A stretch of 64,000 nucleotides of DNA from Rhodothermales bacterium (GCA_040221055.1 JAVJVN010000011.1:170619-234618), one strand, 5' to 3'. Shown: positions 9,008 through 19,040, numbered from the stretch's first letter. Numbers and translations are program-made. The notes: generated from the sequence alone by a model not told the origin.

Positions 9008-11590
9008 TCAGGCCTGTGTCCGGAGGCTCTCCACCGGGTTCATGTTGGCGGCCCGCAGCGCCTGCCACGCCACGGTCGAGATGGCAACCAATACCGCCAG
9101 GAGACCACTCAGCCCGAACGTCCACCACGTCAGTTCGGTGCGGTAGGCGAATCCGGAAAGCCAGTCATCGAACAGCATCCAGGCCAACGGGGTCGCCAGG
9201 AGAAACGCGATCGTGACCAGCAACACGAACTCCCGGGAAAGGAGCGCCGCCAGACCGGCCGGGTCGGCACCCAGTACCTTCCGGATACCGATTTCCCGGG
9301 TGCGCTGGACCACCGTGAACGCCGCGAGTCCCAACAGGCCCAGGCACGCAATGAAGATGGCGAGCCCGGAGAAGATGGAGAACAGGTTGGCCATCCGCTC
9401 TTCCGTCCGGTATTGGGCGTTCAGTCGCTCATCCTGGAATACGAAATCCAGGGGACGCTCCGGGATAATTCGACCCCAGACGTCACGAAGGTGGTCAATG
9501 GCATTCGGTACCGAACCGGCCGCTGTCCTCACCAGGATGTGCCCCATGTACCCACCGGCATGCATGATGACCGGCTCGATGGGTTCATGGAGGGGGGCAA
9601 AATGAAAGTCCTCTGCCACGCCGACGACTGTCGCGCTGGCTTGCCTGGAAGGCGTGTACACTTCCTGACCCACGGCCTCGTCGGGCGTCCACCCGAACAA
9701 GGCTGCGGCTTGTTCATTCAGCACGACCGCCCGGGGGGTGGTGCCTTCGCGTTGCGTTTCTTCGGCGGTCGGTCCACGCCCGGCCAGCAGGCGGATCCCC
9801 ATCAGTTCCACCCATGATTCATCAATCTGAAGCACCCCGATGAGGTGCCGTTCGTCCGGCCTTGGATCCGGTCCGGCGTTGAACGTCCAGACACCCGCGC
9901 CACCCGACGGGGGGGACGACACCGCGGCGACCGATACGATGGAATTCGAGGAACGCATGGCCTCCTGAAGGACATCCAGGCGATCCCGTGCGGTATTGTC
10001 GATCGGAATGACCACCAGCTGTTGCTCGTCATAGCCCAACTCCTTGTCCCGCATGAAATCCAATTGCCGATGGATGGTAATGGTCCCTGCAATCAAGACG
10101 ACGGTCACCGCGAATTGGACCACGACCAAGCCGCGACGCAGCAGCACACCTCCTTTGCTGTTGGCATGGGTCCCTTTCAGCACTCGGGCAGGCAGCAGAT
10201 TGGATAGACCGAACGCCGGCCACGCACCAGCCAGCAGACTGACGCCCAGCCACGCCGACAGCAGATACACAGGCCGGATCAACGCGGCCACGGTCTGCGC
10301 CTGACCGGTGAAGGCATTGTACGCGGGCAAGGCGAGCAGCACCAAGCCGAATGCCAGCAGCATGCCGACGGCCGTCAGCATGAGGGCCTCGCCGACGAAC
10401 TGGCTGAATATCTGTCGCCCTTCCGCTCCAAGGACTTTCCGCATGCCCACTTCCCGTGCCCGGTTCACGCTCCGGGCCGTTGCCAGATTCATGTAGTTGA
10501 TGCATGCGATCAACAGAATGAGGATGGCAATGGCACTGAACATCCGGACATGGCGGATGTCTCCCTGCGGAGACCAATCGGCCGATACGTTGCTGTGCAG
10601 GTAAACGTCCGTAATCGGGGTCACGTGCAGCAATGGTTTGGACGGATTGTCTCCGAAGCGCTCGGTCAGCAGACGGTCAAGGCCGGATTGGAGTTGTGAG
10701 AAGGTTGCACCGGGTGCAAGCAGGGCGTACGTGTGGTACTGCGAGCTGTCAAACGACACGTCCCGGGAAGCCGCGAGGGTCGAAAACGATGCGGCCATGG
10801 TGAACTGGATATGCGATGCAGACGGGACATCCCGCATGACACCCGTAACCGAGAACACGTTTTCACTATTCAGGATGAGCGTATTGCCTACCACGTCGGT
10901 CGTGCCGAAGTACTTTCGCGCGCTGGATTCGGTAAGCACCAGGGAATTCGGTTCAACCAGCGCCGACGTCGGATCCCCGGACACCAGCGGGAACGAAAAC
11001 ACATTGAACAGACCCGAGTCGGCGTAGACCATACCCGATTCCTTCAGGGCCTCGGCCTCCGGATGGTCGGTTTGCCAGAAGGCCTCCCGGATCCTGTAAA
11101 AACGTACGGCGTCCTCCACTTCGGACAATTCTGCCTTGGCCACCGGACCCGGGGCCGTGGTGGTCATGGCCACCTCCATCTGCGTATCGCCGAATATCCA
11201 GGTCATGTGGATGCGGGCGATCCGGTCGGCTTTATCGTGGAAACGGTCAAACGACTGCTCGTGACTGACGAACAAAACGGTCAGAATGGCAACCGCCATT
11301 CCGACGGCCAATCCCGCGACATTGATGATGGAAAAACCGGGATACCGCCGGGCGTGACGGAACGATACGGACACGTAATTCTTGAGCATGATGGGTCCTG
11401 ATGGCACGTGGACGGAATCTCGGATGGTATAGGGGCGGACAAAGCGCAGGCAGTCGTACCAGAGCCCCATGGTCGCGATCAGACGGCCGTGTCGACGGAG
11501 CCGGTCGGCGTGGATTTCGAGGACATCGCCCTCAATGTCTTCCAGGACCTCCGGTCGGCAGAGCATCCGCAAGAGACGAATCATGACCAT
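9008..11590 (-). CDS. MacB/FtsX-like ABC permease with permease-prefix domain
   Basis: This 860-residue inner-membrane protein opens with a prefix domain of about 65 residues (RLLRMLCRPEVLEDIEGDVLE) found on permeases that sit beside PadR regulators. Two MacB/FtsX modules follow: each has a helix, a periplasmic domain and a three-helix block with the coupling signature (NRAREVGMRKVLGA near the middle, VQRTREIGIRKVLGA near the end). The whole chain therefore equals a pseudo-dimer. No ATPase is adjacent, so it must borrow one or act without one. The ATG at 11590 has GGAG five bases upstream; ATG at 11584 would give an ATGA overlap with the PadR stop. In Bacteroidota and Acidobacteria this gene pair is common but its substrate is unknown. 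Confidence 0.88.
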   Translation of the reverse strand: MVMIRLLRMLCRPEVLEDIEGDVLEIHADRLRRHGRLIATMGLWYDCLRFVRPYTIRDSVHVPSGPIMLKNYVSVSFRHARRYPGFSIINVAGLAVGMAVAILTVLFVSHEQSFDRFHDKADRIARIHMTWIFGDTQMEVAMTTTAPGPVAKAELSEVEDAVRFYRIREAFWQTDHPEAEALKESGMVYADSGLFNVFSFPLVSGDPTSALVEPNSLVLTESSARKYFGTTDVVGNTLILNSENVFSVTGVMRDVPSASHIQFTMAASFSTLAASRDVSFDSSQYHTYALLAPGATFSQLQSGLDRLLTERFGDNPSKPLLHVTPITDVYLHSNVSADWSPQGDIRHVRMFSAIAILILLIACINYMNLATARSVNRAREVGMRKVLGAEGRQIFSQFVGEALMLTAVGMLLAFGLVLLALPAYNAFTGQAQTVAALIRPVYLLSAWLGVSLLAGAWPAFGLSNLLPARVLKGTHANSKGGVLLRRGLVVVQFAVTVVLIAGTITIHRQLDFMRDKELGYDEQQLVVIPIDNTARDRLDVLQEAMRSSNSIVSVAAVSSPPSGGAGVWTFNAGPDPRPDERHLIGVLQIDESWVELMGIRLLAGRGPTAEETQREGTTPRAVVLNEQAAALFGWTPDEAVGQEVYTPSRQASATVVGVAEDFHFAPLHEPIEPVIMHAGGYMGHILVRTAAGSVPNAIDHLRDVWGRIIPERPLDFVFQDERLNAQYRTEERMANLFSIFSGLAIFIACLGLLGLAAFTVVQRTREIGIRKVLGADPAGLAALLSREFVLLVTIAFLLATPLAWMLFDDWLSGFAYRTELTWWTFGLSGLLAVLVAISTVAWQALRAANMNPVESLRTQA

Positions 11591-11925
11591 ATCATCTCCG
11601 GAATCTGGTTCCAGGCGGTTTCGCGGAACGCACGCGCATCCATCAAGGCCTGCTTCCCACTGCCGGTGAGCGTGAAGAGACGCTTGCGACGACCACCGCG
11701 CTCGGCGGTGGGCTCGCCCATGGCGGACCGGAGGAAGCCTTTCTTTTCGAGCCGATTCAGGCTGGAATGGACGGCGCTTATGTGTACCGTCCGGCCGGTC
11801 CGGGACGTGAGCTCGTCCCGGATGGCCACGCCGTAGGCTTCGCCGTGCAGGACGGCCACCATGAGCAGGACCTGCTCTTCAAAGGATCCCAACGAAAAAT
11901 CGGACACAAGCGGCACCGGATTCAC
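11581..11925 (-). CDS. PadR-family transcriptional regulator
   Basis: This 114-residue winged-helix protein starts at GTG. The N-terminal segment LGSFEEQVLLMVAVLHGEAYGVAI is the standard PadR helix 1, followed by the wing containing SAVHSSLNRLEKKGFL and the basic RGGRRKRLFTLT hairpin. PadR proteins are usually repressors relieved by a small molecule or stress. It overlaps the permease gene by 10 bases, the arrangement typical of PadR/permease-prefix pairs, so it most likely controls its own operon. The C-terminal dimerisation helix is short, as in the PadR-s2 subgroup. Confidence 0.9.
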   Translation of the reverse strand: MNPVPLVSDFSLGSFEEQVLLMVAVLHGEAYGVAIRDELTSRTGRTVHISAVHSSLNRLEKKGFLRSAMGEPTAERGGRRKRLFTLTGSGKQALMDARAFRETAWNQIPEMIWS

Positions 11926-11988
11926 TGATGAAAGGCCAGCCTACGACCGGGATCGCGTTGGGTTACACAAAAGTGAAAGTAATCCGAT

Positions 11989-12459
11989 TCACGCCCGGGC
12001 CAGCTTCCATGCTTCCCGGAGCGTCACGAGTATGGCCCAGGCCAGTGCGACCACCACGCCCAGGATGACGATTTCCCGCCAGGGCGATGGTACGAAGCGC
12101 ATGCCGAGGATCATGAGTACGATGGCGACCAGCATGCCCCACGCGCGGGCCAATGTCCTCCAATCTGCGCCGATGAGTCCCATGCCGTACAACGGGGCCA
12201 GCAGGCCGTACAGCAATGGTGGGGAAACCAGCAGATGCTCCGCGCGCGAGCGGAGTCGGGGAAGGAATCCGCGCTGGATGGCCAGGACGCCCTCGCCGAA
12301 TCCGAACGCGACCAGGCTGACAACCGTGGCTGCCCAATGCACGGCCGTGAATTCATCGAATGGAGCCTCCAGCGCCATGGGAACGAGCCTCCACAGCCCG
12401 CGCAGTACGATCAATGCGAATCCCACAAGGCTCCAGACGGCAAATGCACGTCCTGTCAT
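11989..12459 (-). CDS. Hypothetical inner-membrane protein, four to five helices
   Basis: This 156-residue protein is not recognised. It has hydrophobic segments near residues 5-27, 40-60, 78-100, 105-122 and 127-148, separated by short basic loops (RGFLPRLRSRAEH). The family is unknown and no catalytic motif is visible. It lies 5 bases downstream of the CBS-domain gene on the same strand, so it is very likely in the same transcript. The pairing suggests that the CBS protein senses nucleotides or energy state for a membrane process, but that is inference. Confidence 0.6.
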   Translation of the reverse strand: MTGRAFAVWSLVGFALIVLRGLWRLVPMALEAPFDEFTAVHWAATVVSLVAFGFGEGVLAIQRGFLPRLRSRAEHLLVSPPLLYGLLAPLYGMGLIGADWRTLARAWGMLVAIVLMILGMRFVPSPWREIVILGVVVALAWAILVTLREAWKLARA

Positions 12460-12464
12460 TCAGC

Positions 12465-12893
12465 TCAGCGGGTAATGTAGTTTTCCAGTTGTTCGATGAG
12501 GTTCTCCTGGTCCTTGAGCTTGCATTTGACCAGGTCACCCATCGAGACCATTCCCACGACCCGACCGTTTTCGACCACCGGCAAGTGCCGGATGCGCCGG
12601 TCGGTCATGAGGGACATCGCTTCGTCCACGGACACCGATTCGGGTGCGGTAATCACCCGTTCCGTCATGACATCGGCCACCCGCGTCTCCTTCGATGCCT
12701 TGCCCTGAAGGATGACCTTCCGCGCGTAATCCCGCTCGGAAATGATGCCTACGAGCTGCACATCGTCCAGCACAACCAACGCGCCCACCCCTCTATGTGC
12801 CATGACCTCAATGGCGGTATATACCGATGCATCCGGCCGTACCGACCAGACATCGCGACCTTTCCTGTGCAGGATATGCTTGATGCTTGTCAT
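12465..12893 (-). CDS. CBS-domain pair protein
   Basis: This 142-residue cytoplasmic protein is two tandem CBS domains (about residues 8-62 and 73-130): GVGALVVLDDVQLVGIISERDYARK and RRIRHLPVVENGRVVGMVSMGDL hold the typical strand-helix cores and adenosine-contact segments. Stand-alone CBS pairs bind AMP, ATP or related nucleotides and act as energy or redox sensors for a partner protein. The ATG overlaps the stop of the upstream membrane gene (ATGA at 12890-12893), and another membrane protein follows after 5 bases. Confidence 0.9.
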   Translation of the reverse strand: MTSIKHILHRKGRDVWSVRPDASVYTAIEVMAHRGVGALVVLDDVQLVGIISERDYARKVILQGKASKETRVADVMTERVITAPESVSVDEAMSLMTDRRIRHLPVVENGRVVGMVSMGDLVKCKLKDQENLIEQLENYITR

Positions 12894-13594
12894 GGTGTTC
12901 TCCTCCGTTGATTGGGAACGATGTGCAGAAGTCCGGAGAGCATGGCCAACGCCAGAAAAGCGCCCGTGTACAGCTTGGCCGATTCTTCCAGGATGTGGGA
13001 GAGGGTAGTAGGTGGATCAGAAATCGAGTCGATGACGGTATGCGCGAGGAACATCACGAAACCCGCAACGAGCAGCGCGAGCATGTTCGGATACCGGAGC
13101 AGGACGGGCAGGAACCATGCGCCTACCAGCAACGCGGCGCATCCGTAGAGCAGGACCAACGCATCGTTCCAATTGCGGAACGGACCGGAATCCGGCGCTG
13201 CATCGCCCATCATGCCGCCCAGTCGTTCGTGGATCTGCAGCAATTCATCGATGGCCAGAAGGCCCAGACCCGCCGCGGCGCAGAACCAGAAAAGGCGCGC
13301 CGCTCGCGGTTCGCCCGCACCGGACAGCATCCACGCCACAAGCGAAAACGACGAGGCCGCTGCCAGGTAGAGTGCGGAAAGCACGGTCACCGAACCGCGT
13401 TCATCCGAAAAGTTGAACTCGGCGACTTCGCCGCCGGGGACCAGTACGACGGAAAGCCCAAGCCACACCGCAGTTGCGCCGACCGTTGCCACGATCGGCC
13501 CTTTCATGTCCGATGTCGCGGCGCGGCGATTGAGGGTCGCTTCGGCGACCCGGGATTTCCAGGATTGGACTATTTGCATGCTTTCGTGGCGCAC
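12890..13594 (-). CDS. Hypothetical integral membrane protein
   Basis: The open frame begins at GTG 13594 (234 residues); ATGs at 13579 and 13507 are also possible, the last of which starts just before the first hydrophobic helix. Roughly six helices are visible (about residues 33-52, 69-90, 100-116, 143-163, 170-187 and 208-226). The motif LAIDELLQIHERLG between helices carries acidic residues and a His in or near the membrane, and AHTVIDS lies in a later helix; these recall putative metal-binding sites but no family could be assigned. It is translationally coupled to the CBS gene by ATGA and follows the amidohydrolase after 16 bases. Confidence 0.65.
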   Translation of the reverse strand: MRHESMQIVQSWKSRVAEATLNRRAATSDMKGPIVATVGATAVWLGLSVVLVPGGEVAEFNFSDERGSVTVLSALYLAAASSFSLVAWMLSGAGEPRAARLFWFCAAAGLGLLAIDELLQIHERLGGMMGDAAPDSGPFRNWNDALVLLYGCAALLVGAWFLPVLLRYPNMLALLVAGFVMFLAHTVIDSISDPPTTLSHILEESAKLYTGAFLALAMLSGLLHIVPNQRRRTP

Positions 13595-13610
13595 CCGGTG
13601 GATGCCTCTC

Positions 13611-14939
13611 TCAGTTCTGGCGCAGCATGTTGCCTCGTGGCTGTTTGCGCCGGGGGTTGTTCAATTTCGTCGGGATATCCCAACGGAATTGCCCGTTTTG
13701 TTTGTACACGTGACCGTCTTTCATCACGAACCGGACGTCATAGAGGGCGGCAATGTCGTCCAGCGGGTTGGCGGGCATGGCAATGACGTCGGCATTCCGA
13801 CCGGCCGCAATACGACCCGAGTTGGCACCGAGCAGATCTGCCGCATGCATGGTGGCCATGCGCAGGATGTGGGCATTCGGCAGTTCCGCATCCACGTAGC
13901 TGAACAGGAAGCTGATGGTCTGTTCGCCGCGGGTACGGCCTTCCTCATAGTAAACCACGTCAGATCCGAAGGCCATCGGCACACCCAGGGCATACGCACG
14001 CTTGTTGCGGTCGATGTTCGATTGGTAGCGTCGATCGCCCACCCGTGATGCCGGAAAGTCCGTCCCGACCAGGTATGTGCCGCGGTCCTTCATCAATTGC
14101 AGGGTTTCGTCGCTCGGACTGAATCCGTGTTCGATGGAGTCCACACCGCCGAGAACCGCATTCCGGATGCCTTCATCGGATGTCGCATGGGCCATGACGC
14201 CGACGCCCATGGCATGTGCTTCGTCAACGGCTGTCTTGACGTCCTCGACCGAATAATAGTAGGGTTGGTTGTCGATGATGAGTTTCACGAACGTGGCGCC
14301 GTAATGCACATTTTCCCGGACCGCGCGGATGATTTCCTCCTTCGAATCGGCATAGAAGTATTCCGGCTCACCCAATGCCGGTTTCTCAGGGTTCATCTGG
14401 AACTGTCCGCCGAAAGGGGCAATCATGCGACCGGCCGTTACCATGTTCGGGCCGGGAATCCAGCCGCCTTCAATGGCACGGCGCAGCGTTACATCACCGT
14501 AGAGTCCGTTGTTGCCGGTATCCCGGACCCAGACGAAGCCGGCCTCCAGCATGGATCGCGCCAGCATGGTGCCCTGTGCCACACGCATGGACGTGTCCTC
14601 GATGAGGGATGCGTAATAGTAGGAGCCATGGTCATCGATGTCGGATCCGTCCATTTCCTGCAGCGCCAGATGCGTATGCGCATCGATCAGCCCTGGCATG
14701 ACGTACTGGTCAGACAGATCCACGACCAATGCATCGGACGGTGCCTGGACCGAGGGTCCGACCTGTGTGATCTTGCCATCGACCACCAGGATTTCCTGGT
14801 TGTCCAGGATCCGCCCATTTTCCACATCGATCAGATGGCCGGCTCGGATGACGTGCGTCTGTGCCAGGGACGGAGGTGCTGCGATCATGAATATGAGGGC
14901 TGCAGCACTCAGGAAACGGAAAGCGGGGGTGATTTTCAT
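13611..14939 (-). CDS. Exported metal-dependent amidohydrolase
   Basis: This 442-residue protein has a signal peptide (residues 1-26, ending PPSLA) and the amidohydrolase fold with its metal site: HxH at His88 and His90 in DAHTHL, a lysine in FVKLIID that may be carboxylated, His in MAHATS, His in SIEHGF and the catalytic Asp in FGSDVV. Family members hydrolyse amide or dipeptide bonds, and periplasmic ones in Bacteroidota resemble imidazolonepropionase/prolidase-like enzymes; the substrate is unknown. ATG 14939 was preferred to the longer frame starting at 15068 because it places the signal peptide at the N-terminus and clears the divergent regulator gene. It heads a six-gene minus-strand cluster. 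Confidence 0.88.
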   Translation of the reverse strand: MKITPAFRFLSAAALIFMIAAPPSLAQTHVIRAGHLIDVENGRILDNQEILVVDGKITQVGPSVQAPSDALVVDLSDQYVMPGLIDAHTHLALQEMDGSDIDDHGSYYYASLIEDTSMRVAQGTMLARSMLEAGFVWVRDTGNNGLYGDVTLRRAIEGGWIPGPNMVTAGRMIAPFGGQFQMNPEKPALGEPEYFYADSKEEIIRAVRENVHYGATFVKLIIDNQPYYYSVEDVKTAVDEAHAMGVGVMAHATSDEGIRNAVLGGVDSIEHGFSPSDETLQLMKDRGTYLVGTDFPASRVGDRRYQSNIDRNKRAYALGVPMAFGSDVVYYEEGRTRGEQTISFLFSYVDAELPNAHILRMATMHAADLLGANSGRIAAGRNADVIAMPANPLDDIAALYDVRFVMKDGHVYKQNGQFRWDIPTKLNNPRRKQPRGNMLRQN

Positions 14940-14989
14940 GAATCCGGTGGGTTTGTGGATATCCCATTGTACACAAAGGACATGGAGAT

Positions 14990-17900
14990 ATGCTACATAC
15001 CGTACATTCAACCATTCATCGGACCCTTCCCGCCGCGCGCCACTCGGGGTCATCCTGCAAGCAAGCACACGTGATCAAGTCGATTCTTGACGTCGGATAC
15101 CCTGGCGCCACCATTGCTGTCCTCCTGCTGATTCAGTCGCTGCATCCTGAGCTGCTGATGGCACAGGCCAAGGTCACAGAAGTGGGACAGCCCGCCATTC
15201 AGTACTTCAGTCCACGAACGTACGGCGCACCGAACCAGAATTTCGGATTGGCGCAGGATGAGGATGGCGTCATGTATTTCGCCAACCGCTCCGGCGTCCT
15301 TGAGTATGACGGCGCACGGTGGCGCCTGTCCCGCTCTCCGGACGACCGGACCGTTTGGGCGGTGGTTCCCTTCCCGGGGGGGCCTGTGCTGGCTGCCGGA
15401 GATGGATTCATTGCTGTACTGGGCGAAATCGGGCAGGAGGACATGGTCTCCATTCGCTTTGTGGACGGAGAAATTCGAAGCGGTGTACGGCACGATTCCA
15501 CGGTGTACTTCACCGATGCAACCGCCATTCACACGTGGCGCCGGGAAGAAGGCTTTTCCCGATGGAAACAGGGGACCGCGTTCGGAAGGGTCTTCTCTGT
15601 CGCAGGCAAACTGTATGTGCACGATATCGCGCGTGGTCTGCTGGTCAAGGAAGACGACATGCTCGTTCCAATTCCGGGCGGGGAACGTTTCAAGGAACAG
15701 GTCATCTTCGCGCTCATGGCTGATGGCGGAAGGGGGCTGATTGTCGGCTCCCAAGAGGGATTGCATAGACAGTATGGATCGGAGTTTCGACCCTGGTCCA
15801 CGGAGGCCGATGCCCTGCTGGCTGGAACCGAAACGTCCCATGCCATCCTGCTTCCCGATTCCACGATCGGTTTCGGATCCAATCGTGGACTGGTGGTCAT
15901 TGATCGTGACGGTCGTCTTTTGCGCCATATCGATGACAGCTCGGGCCTCCAGAATGAGCTGGTGGAACGCTTGCTCGTGGACCGGCAGCAAGGGCTGTGG
16001 CTGGCCCATCAGAACGGTATTTCGCGACTGGAATTTCCGACATCGATCACCCGCTTCAACGATGTGGCCCTCCAGGGGGCCGAATCGATCGTGCGGCACA
16101 GTGGACGCCTGTACGTGTCAACGCGTACCGGTTTGATGGTCCTGGACCCCGTTCGTACACCCGGGCGTGCGGCCTCCTTCCGGCAGCTGGGTGGCGTCAC
16201 GACGGAGTGCTATGGTCTCCTGTCCGTCCCCGAAGCCCTCCTGGCAGCCTGCGAAGCCGGTGTCTATGCGTTGGACGGACCCGATGGCGCGGCAACCCTG
16301 GTCAGACCGAGCCGCGCGGCCATCGTGTTGACCCGTTCGCGGACCCATCCGGACGTGGTGTGGGTCGGGGAAGCCGACGGCATGGGGCGATTGCGCTTAC
16401 GGAATGGACGGTGGTCTGACGACGGGAGCCTGGCCGGAACGAACGGATTCGTGCGCCACCTGGAAGAGGACGTGAATGGCCATGTCTGGTTGGCCACGCG
16501 CTTGTCGGGAGTCCAGCGCATCCGGTACCCGGCCTACGAAGAACCCGAGGTGGAAACCCTGGGGCCGGAATCGGGCTTGCCGGACGGCCGTCTCAGGGTC
16601 TTCCGCGTCGATGACGGTATCCTGATCGCGACACGGGATGGGCTGTACAGCGTGCAGGAATCCGGTCACGTCGTGCCCGATTCAACGTTCGACGTGGGTG
16701 TGGTGTCACGGTTGGTACAGGCGGGAAACCGCGACGTCTGGATGGTGTCCGACAGAGGAATAGCCCGATTCCGTGCCGGGGATGACGGGAAGTTCGGTCG
16801 TGCCGAATACCCCTTCCGGAGTGTTACGATGTTCGACACCTATGCCCTGTATCCGGAATCGACCGGCATCTCATGGGCCGGCGGTGCTGAGTCCCTGTAT
16901 CGCTACGACGAGCATGCGCAGCGCACGTTCGATTCCGGTTTCGACACGCTGCTGCGCGGCGTGATAGTCATCCCGGGTGACAGTGCCTTGGCCGTGACAT
17001 CCACACCCGTCCTGGCATACGATCGGAATTCGCTACGGATGTCGTTTGCCACAGCACGATTCAATGACGTATCGGGTGCGGAATACCGGACCTTCCTGGA
17101 TGGATACGATGTCGATTGGTCAACCTGGTCCACGCGCTCTGATCGTGACATTCTCCGGCTTCGGGAAGGGACGTATCAATTCCTGGTCCAGGGTCGGGAC
17201 CCGTCCGGTGTGCTCGGCAGTCAGGCTTCGTTCACGTTCAGGATCCTGCCTCCGTGGTGGCGAACCAGCGCGGCATACGTCCTGTACCTGGTGCTGTTTT
17301 TCGGACTGACGGCGACCGTGGACCGGTTCAGACGAACCCGCATTGAACGCCGTGAGCGGGTGAGGGCGTCGATTTCCGAAGCCAAATTGCGTGCATCGTT
17401 CGCCGAACAGCGGGCAGATGACCTGAAGCAGATGAATGACTCGCGATCACGCTTCTTCACATCCATCTCGCACGAGTACCGGACCCCACTGACACTCATC
17501 ATGGGTCCACTGGAAGACCTCATGGAACGTTCGGGTCCTGAGTTGGCGGCCGATGCGCGCGAGGACATTTCCATGGCCCTCAGGAATGTCGGACGCCTGA
17601 CACATCTGACGAACCAGTTGCTCGACATCGCTCGCCTGGAATCCGGTCAACTTACTCTGTCCCCAACCGTGATTGACATGGGGGCGTTCGTTCAGGAAAT
17701 GAAGACCGTGTTCCAGTCTGCCGCCGACAAGAAGCGGCTGAGTCTTCTTGTGGACGTGGCTGACGCGCCCGTCGCTTCCATGGTCGACCCGGAGCACATG
17801 GAGAAGGTCTTCTTCAACCTTCTGGCGAATGCCGTCAAATACACGCCCCCGGGCGGTGTGGTCCGAATGGCCGTGGTGTTGTCCCCGCCCGGTTACATCC

Positions 17901-19027
17901 GGATTACAGTCGCGAACTCGAACGCAGGAGTGACGGCCGAAGATGTCCCGCGCTTGTTCGAACGATTCTTCCGGTCGCGAACGGCACGGGATGGCGGCGG
18001 GGTGGGTACCGGCATCGGTCTGTCCATCGTGAAGGACCTGGTGGAACTGCACGGCGGCACCGTCCATGCTGAAGCAGACGTGCACGGCACGTTGACGATC
18101 ACCGTCCGGCTGGAACGGGTCGATGGTGATGCCATTCCGGGCACCATCCATGTCGGATCGCTGACGGCACTGTTGGAGTCGTTCGAGGAGGACCGCACGA
18201 TTCCGGATACCGTGCTTGCCGAGGATACCGCTGAAGACCGCCCGTGCGTGCTGATCGTGGAGGACAATGCCGAACTCCGGCAGCTCATTGCCCGCCGGCT
18301 TCGCCCTCGCTTCCGTGTCGCCATGGCCTCCGACGGGTTGGATGGGCTTGCCAAAGCGCGCAGCGTGATTCCTGATTTGGTCATCAGCGATGTCATGATG
18401 CCCGGCATGGACGGGTACGAACTGTGTAGCGCCATGAAGCATGACGATGAGTTGGCGTTCATCCCGGTCATTCTACTGACGGCCTTGAGCTCCGTTGAAG
18501 ATCGTATTTCAGGGCAGGAGGGAGGTGCGGATGCGTTCCTCTCGAAGCCCTTCAATGATCGGGAATTGGAGGCCACCGTGGACCGGCTGCTTCGCGGGCA
18601 ACAGCGGCTCCGGGCCGTGTTGGCAGAGCGTGACGGGAGCGTCCCCGCACCGGCAACAACGTTTGCCGATGTGGAAGACGCCATGCAGCACGACACCCTC
18701 ATGCGCAGTATTGATCACGGACTGCACGATGAAGACTTTTCGGTCGATGTGATAGCCGCCGGAATAGACGTGAGCCGCGCGACGCTGTACAGGATGACCA
18801 CGAAGCTGACGGGGATGTCGCCGGCTGCCCTCCTGCGGCAGCGCCGGCTGGACAAGGCCGCATCGCTCATAGCTGAGCAAGCCGGCAATATTGGCGAAGT
18901 CGCCTACTCCGTGGGCTTCAAAAGCGTATCGCACTTTACACAGGCCTTCCGAGAGCAGTTTGGGCATACGCCGTCACAACACCGCGGAAATGCCGACGAA
19001 GATGCCAAAATGGGACGTTTTGAGTAG
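14990..19027 (+). CDS. Hybrid two-component regulator (propeller, kinase, receiver, AraC)
   Basis: This 1345-residue membrane protein senses and regulates in one chain. A long signal region (hydrophobic at 38-56) is followed by a periplasmic beta-propeller with repeats such as DGVMYFANRSGVLEYDG (about 70-680), a Y_Y_Y domain (about 685-750), a transmembrane helix at 758-778, a HisKA domain with His828 in SISHEYRTPL, an HATPase domain (N-box NLLANAVKYTP, G-box GIGLSIVKDL), a receiver with Asp1134 in ISDVMMPGMDG, and a C-terminal AraC-type HTH (1245-1340). This is the HTCS architecture used for glycan sensing in Bacteroidota. AAAGGA nine bases before ATG 14990 supports that start; GTG 15071 is an alternative. 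No SusC/SusD or glycoside hydrolase genes are nearby. The next two genes are the likely targets. Confidence 0.95.
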   Translation: MLHTVHSTIHRTLPAARHSGSSCKQAHVIKSILDVGYPGATIAVLLLIQSLHPELLMAQAKVTEVGQPAIQYFSPRTYGAPNQNFGLAQDEDGVMYFANRSGVLEYDGARWRLSRSPDDRTVWAVVPFPGGPVLAAGDGFIAVLGEIGQEDMVSIRFVDGEIRSGVRHDSTVYFTDATAIHTWRREEGFSRWKQGTAFGRVFSVAGKLYVHDIARGLLVKEDDMLVPIPGGERFKEQVIFALMADGGRGLIVGSQEGLHRQYGSEFRPWSTEADALLAGTETSHAILLPDSTIGFGSNRGLVVIDRDGRLLRHIDDSSGLQNELVERLLVDRQQGLWLAHQNGISRLEFPTSITRFNDVALQGAESIVRHSGRLYVSTRTGLMVLDPVRTPGRAASFRQLGGVTTECYGLLSVPEALLAACEAGVYALDGPDGAATLVRPSRAAIVLTRSRTHPDVVWVGEADGMGRLRLRNGRWSDDGSLAGTNGFVRHLEEDVNGHVWLATRLSGVQRIRYPAYEEPEVETLGPESGLPDGRLRVFRVDDGILIATRDGLYSVQESGHVVPDSTFDVGVVSRLVQAGNRDVWMVSDRGIARFRAGDDGKFGRAEYPFRSVTMFDTYALYPESTGISWAGGAESLYRYDEHAQRTFDSGFDTLLRGVIVIPGDSALAVTSTPVLAYDRNSLRMSFATARFNDVSGAEYRTFLDGYDVDWSTWSTRSDRDILRLREGTYQFLVQGRDPSGVLGSQASFTFRILPPWWRTSAAYVLYLVLFFGLTATVDRFRRTRIERRERVRASISEAKLRASFAEQRADDLKQMNDSRSRFFTSISHEYRTPLTLIMGPLEDLMERSGPELAADAREDISMALRNVGRLTHLTNQLLDIARLESGQLTLSPTVIDMGAFVQEMKTVFQSAADKKRLSLLVDVADAPVASMVDPEHMEKVFFNLLANAVKYTPPGGVVRMAVVLSPPGYIRITVANSNAGVTAEDVPRLFERFFRSRTARDGGGVGTGIGLSIVKDLVELHGGTVHAEADVHGTLTITVRLERVDGDAIPGTIHVGSLTALLESFEEDRTIPDTVLAEDTAEDRPCVLIVEDNAELRQLIARRLRPRFRVAMASDGLDGLAKARSVIPDLVISDVMMPGMDGYELCSAMKHDDELAFIPVILLTALSSVEDRISGQEGGADAFLSKPFNDRELEATVDRLLRGQQRLRAVLAERDGSVPAPATTFADVEDAMQHDTLMRSIDHGLHDEDFSVDVIAAGIDVSRATLYRMTTKLTGMSPAALLRQRRLDKAASLIAEQAGNIGEVAYSVGFKSVSHFTQAFREQFGHTPSQHRGNADEDAKMGRFE

Positions 19028-19040
19028 CTGGCGACAAACG

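Noticed and set aside
9008..11590. Complete MacAB-TolC-type efflux system
   Set aside because: Only the permease with a prefix domain and the PadR gene are present; there is no adjacent ATPase or adaptor gene.
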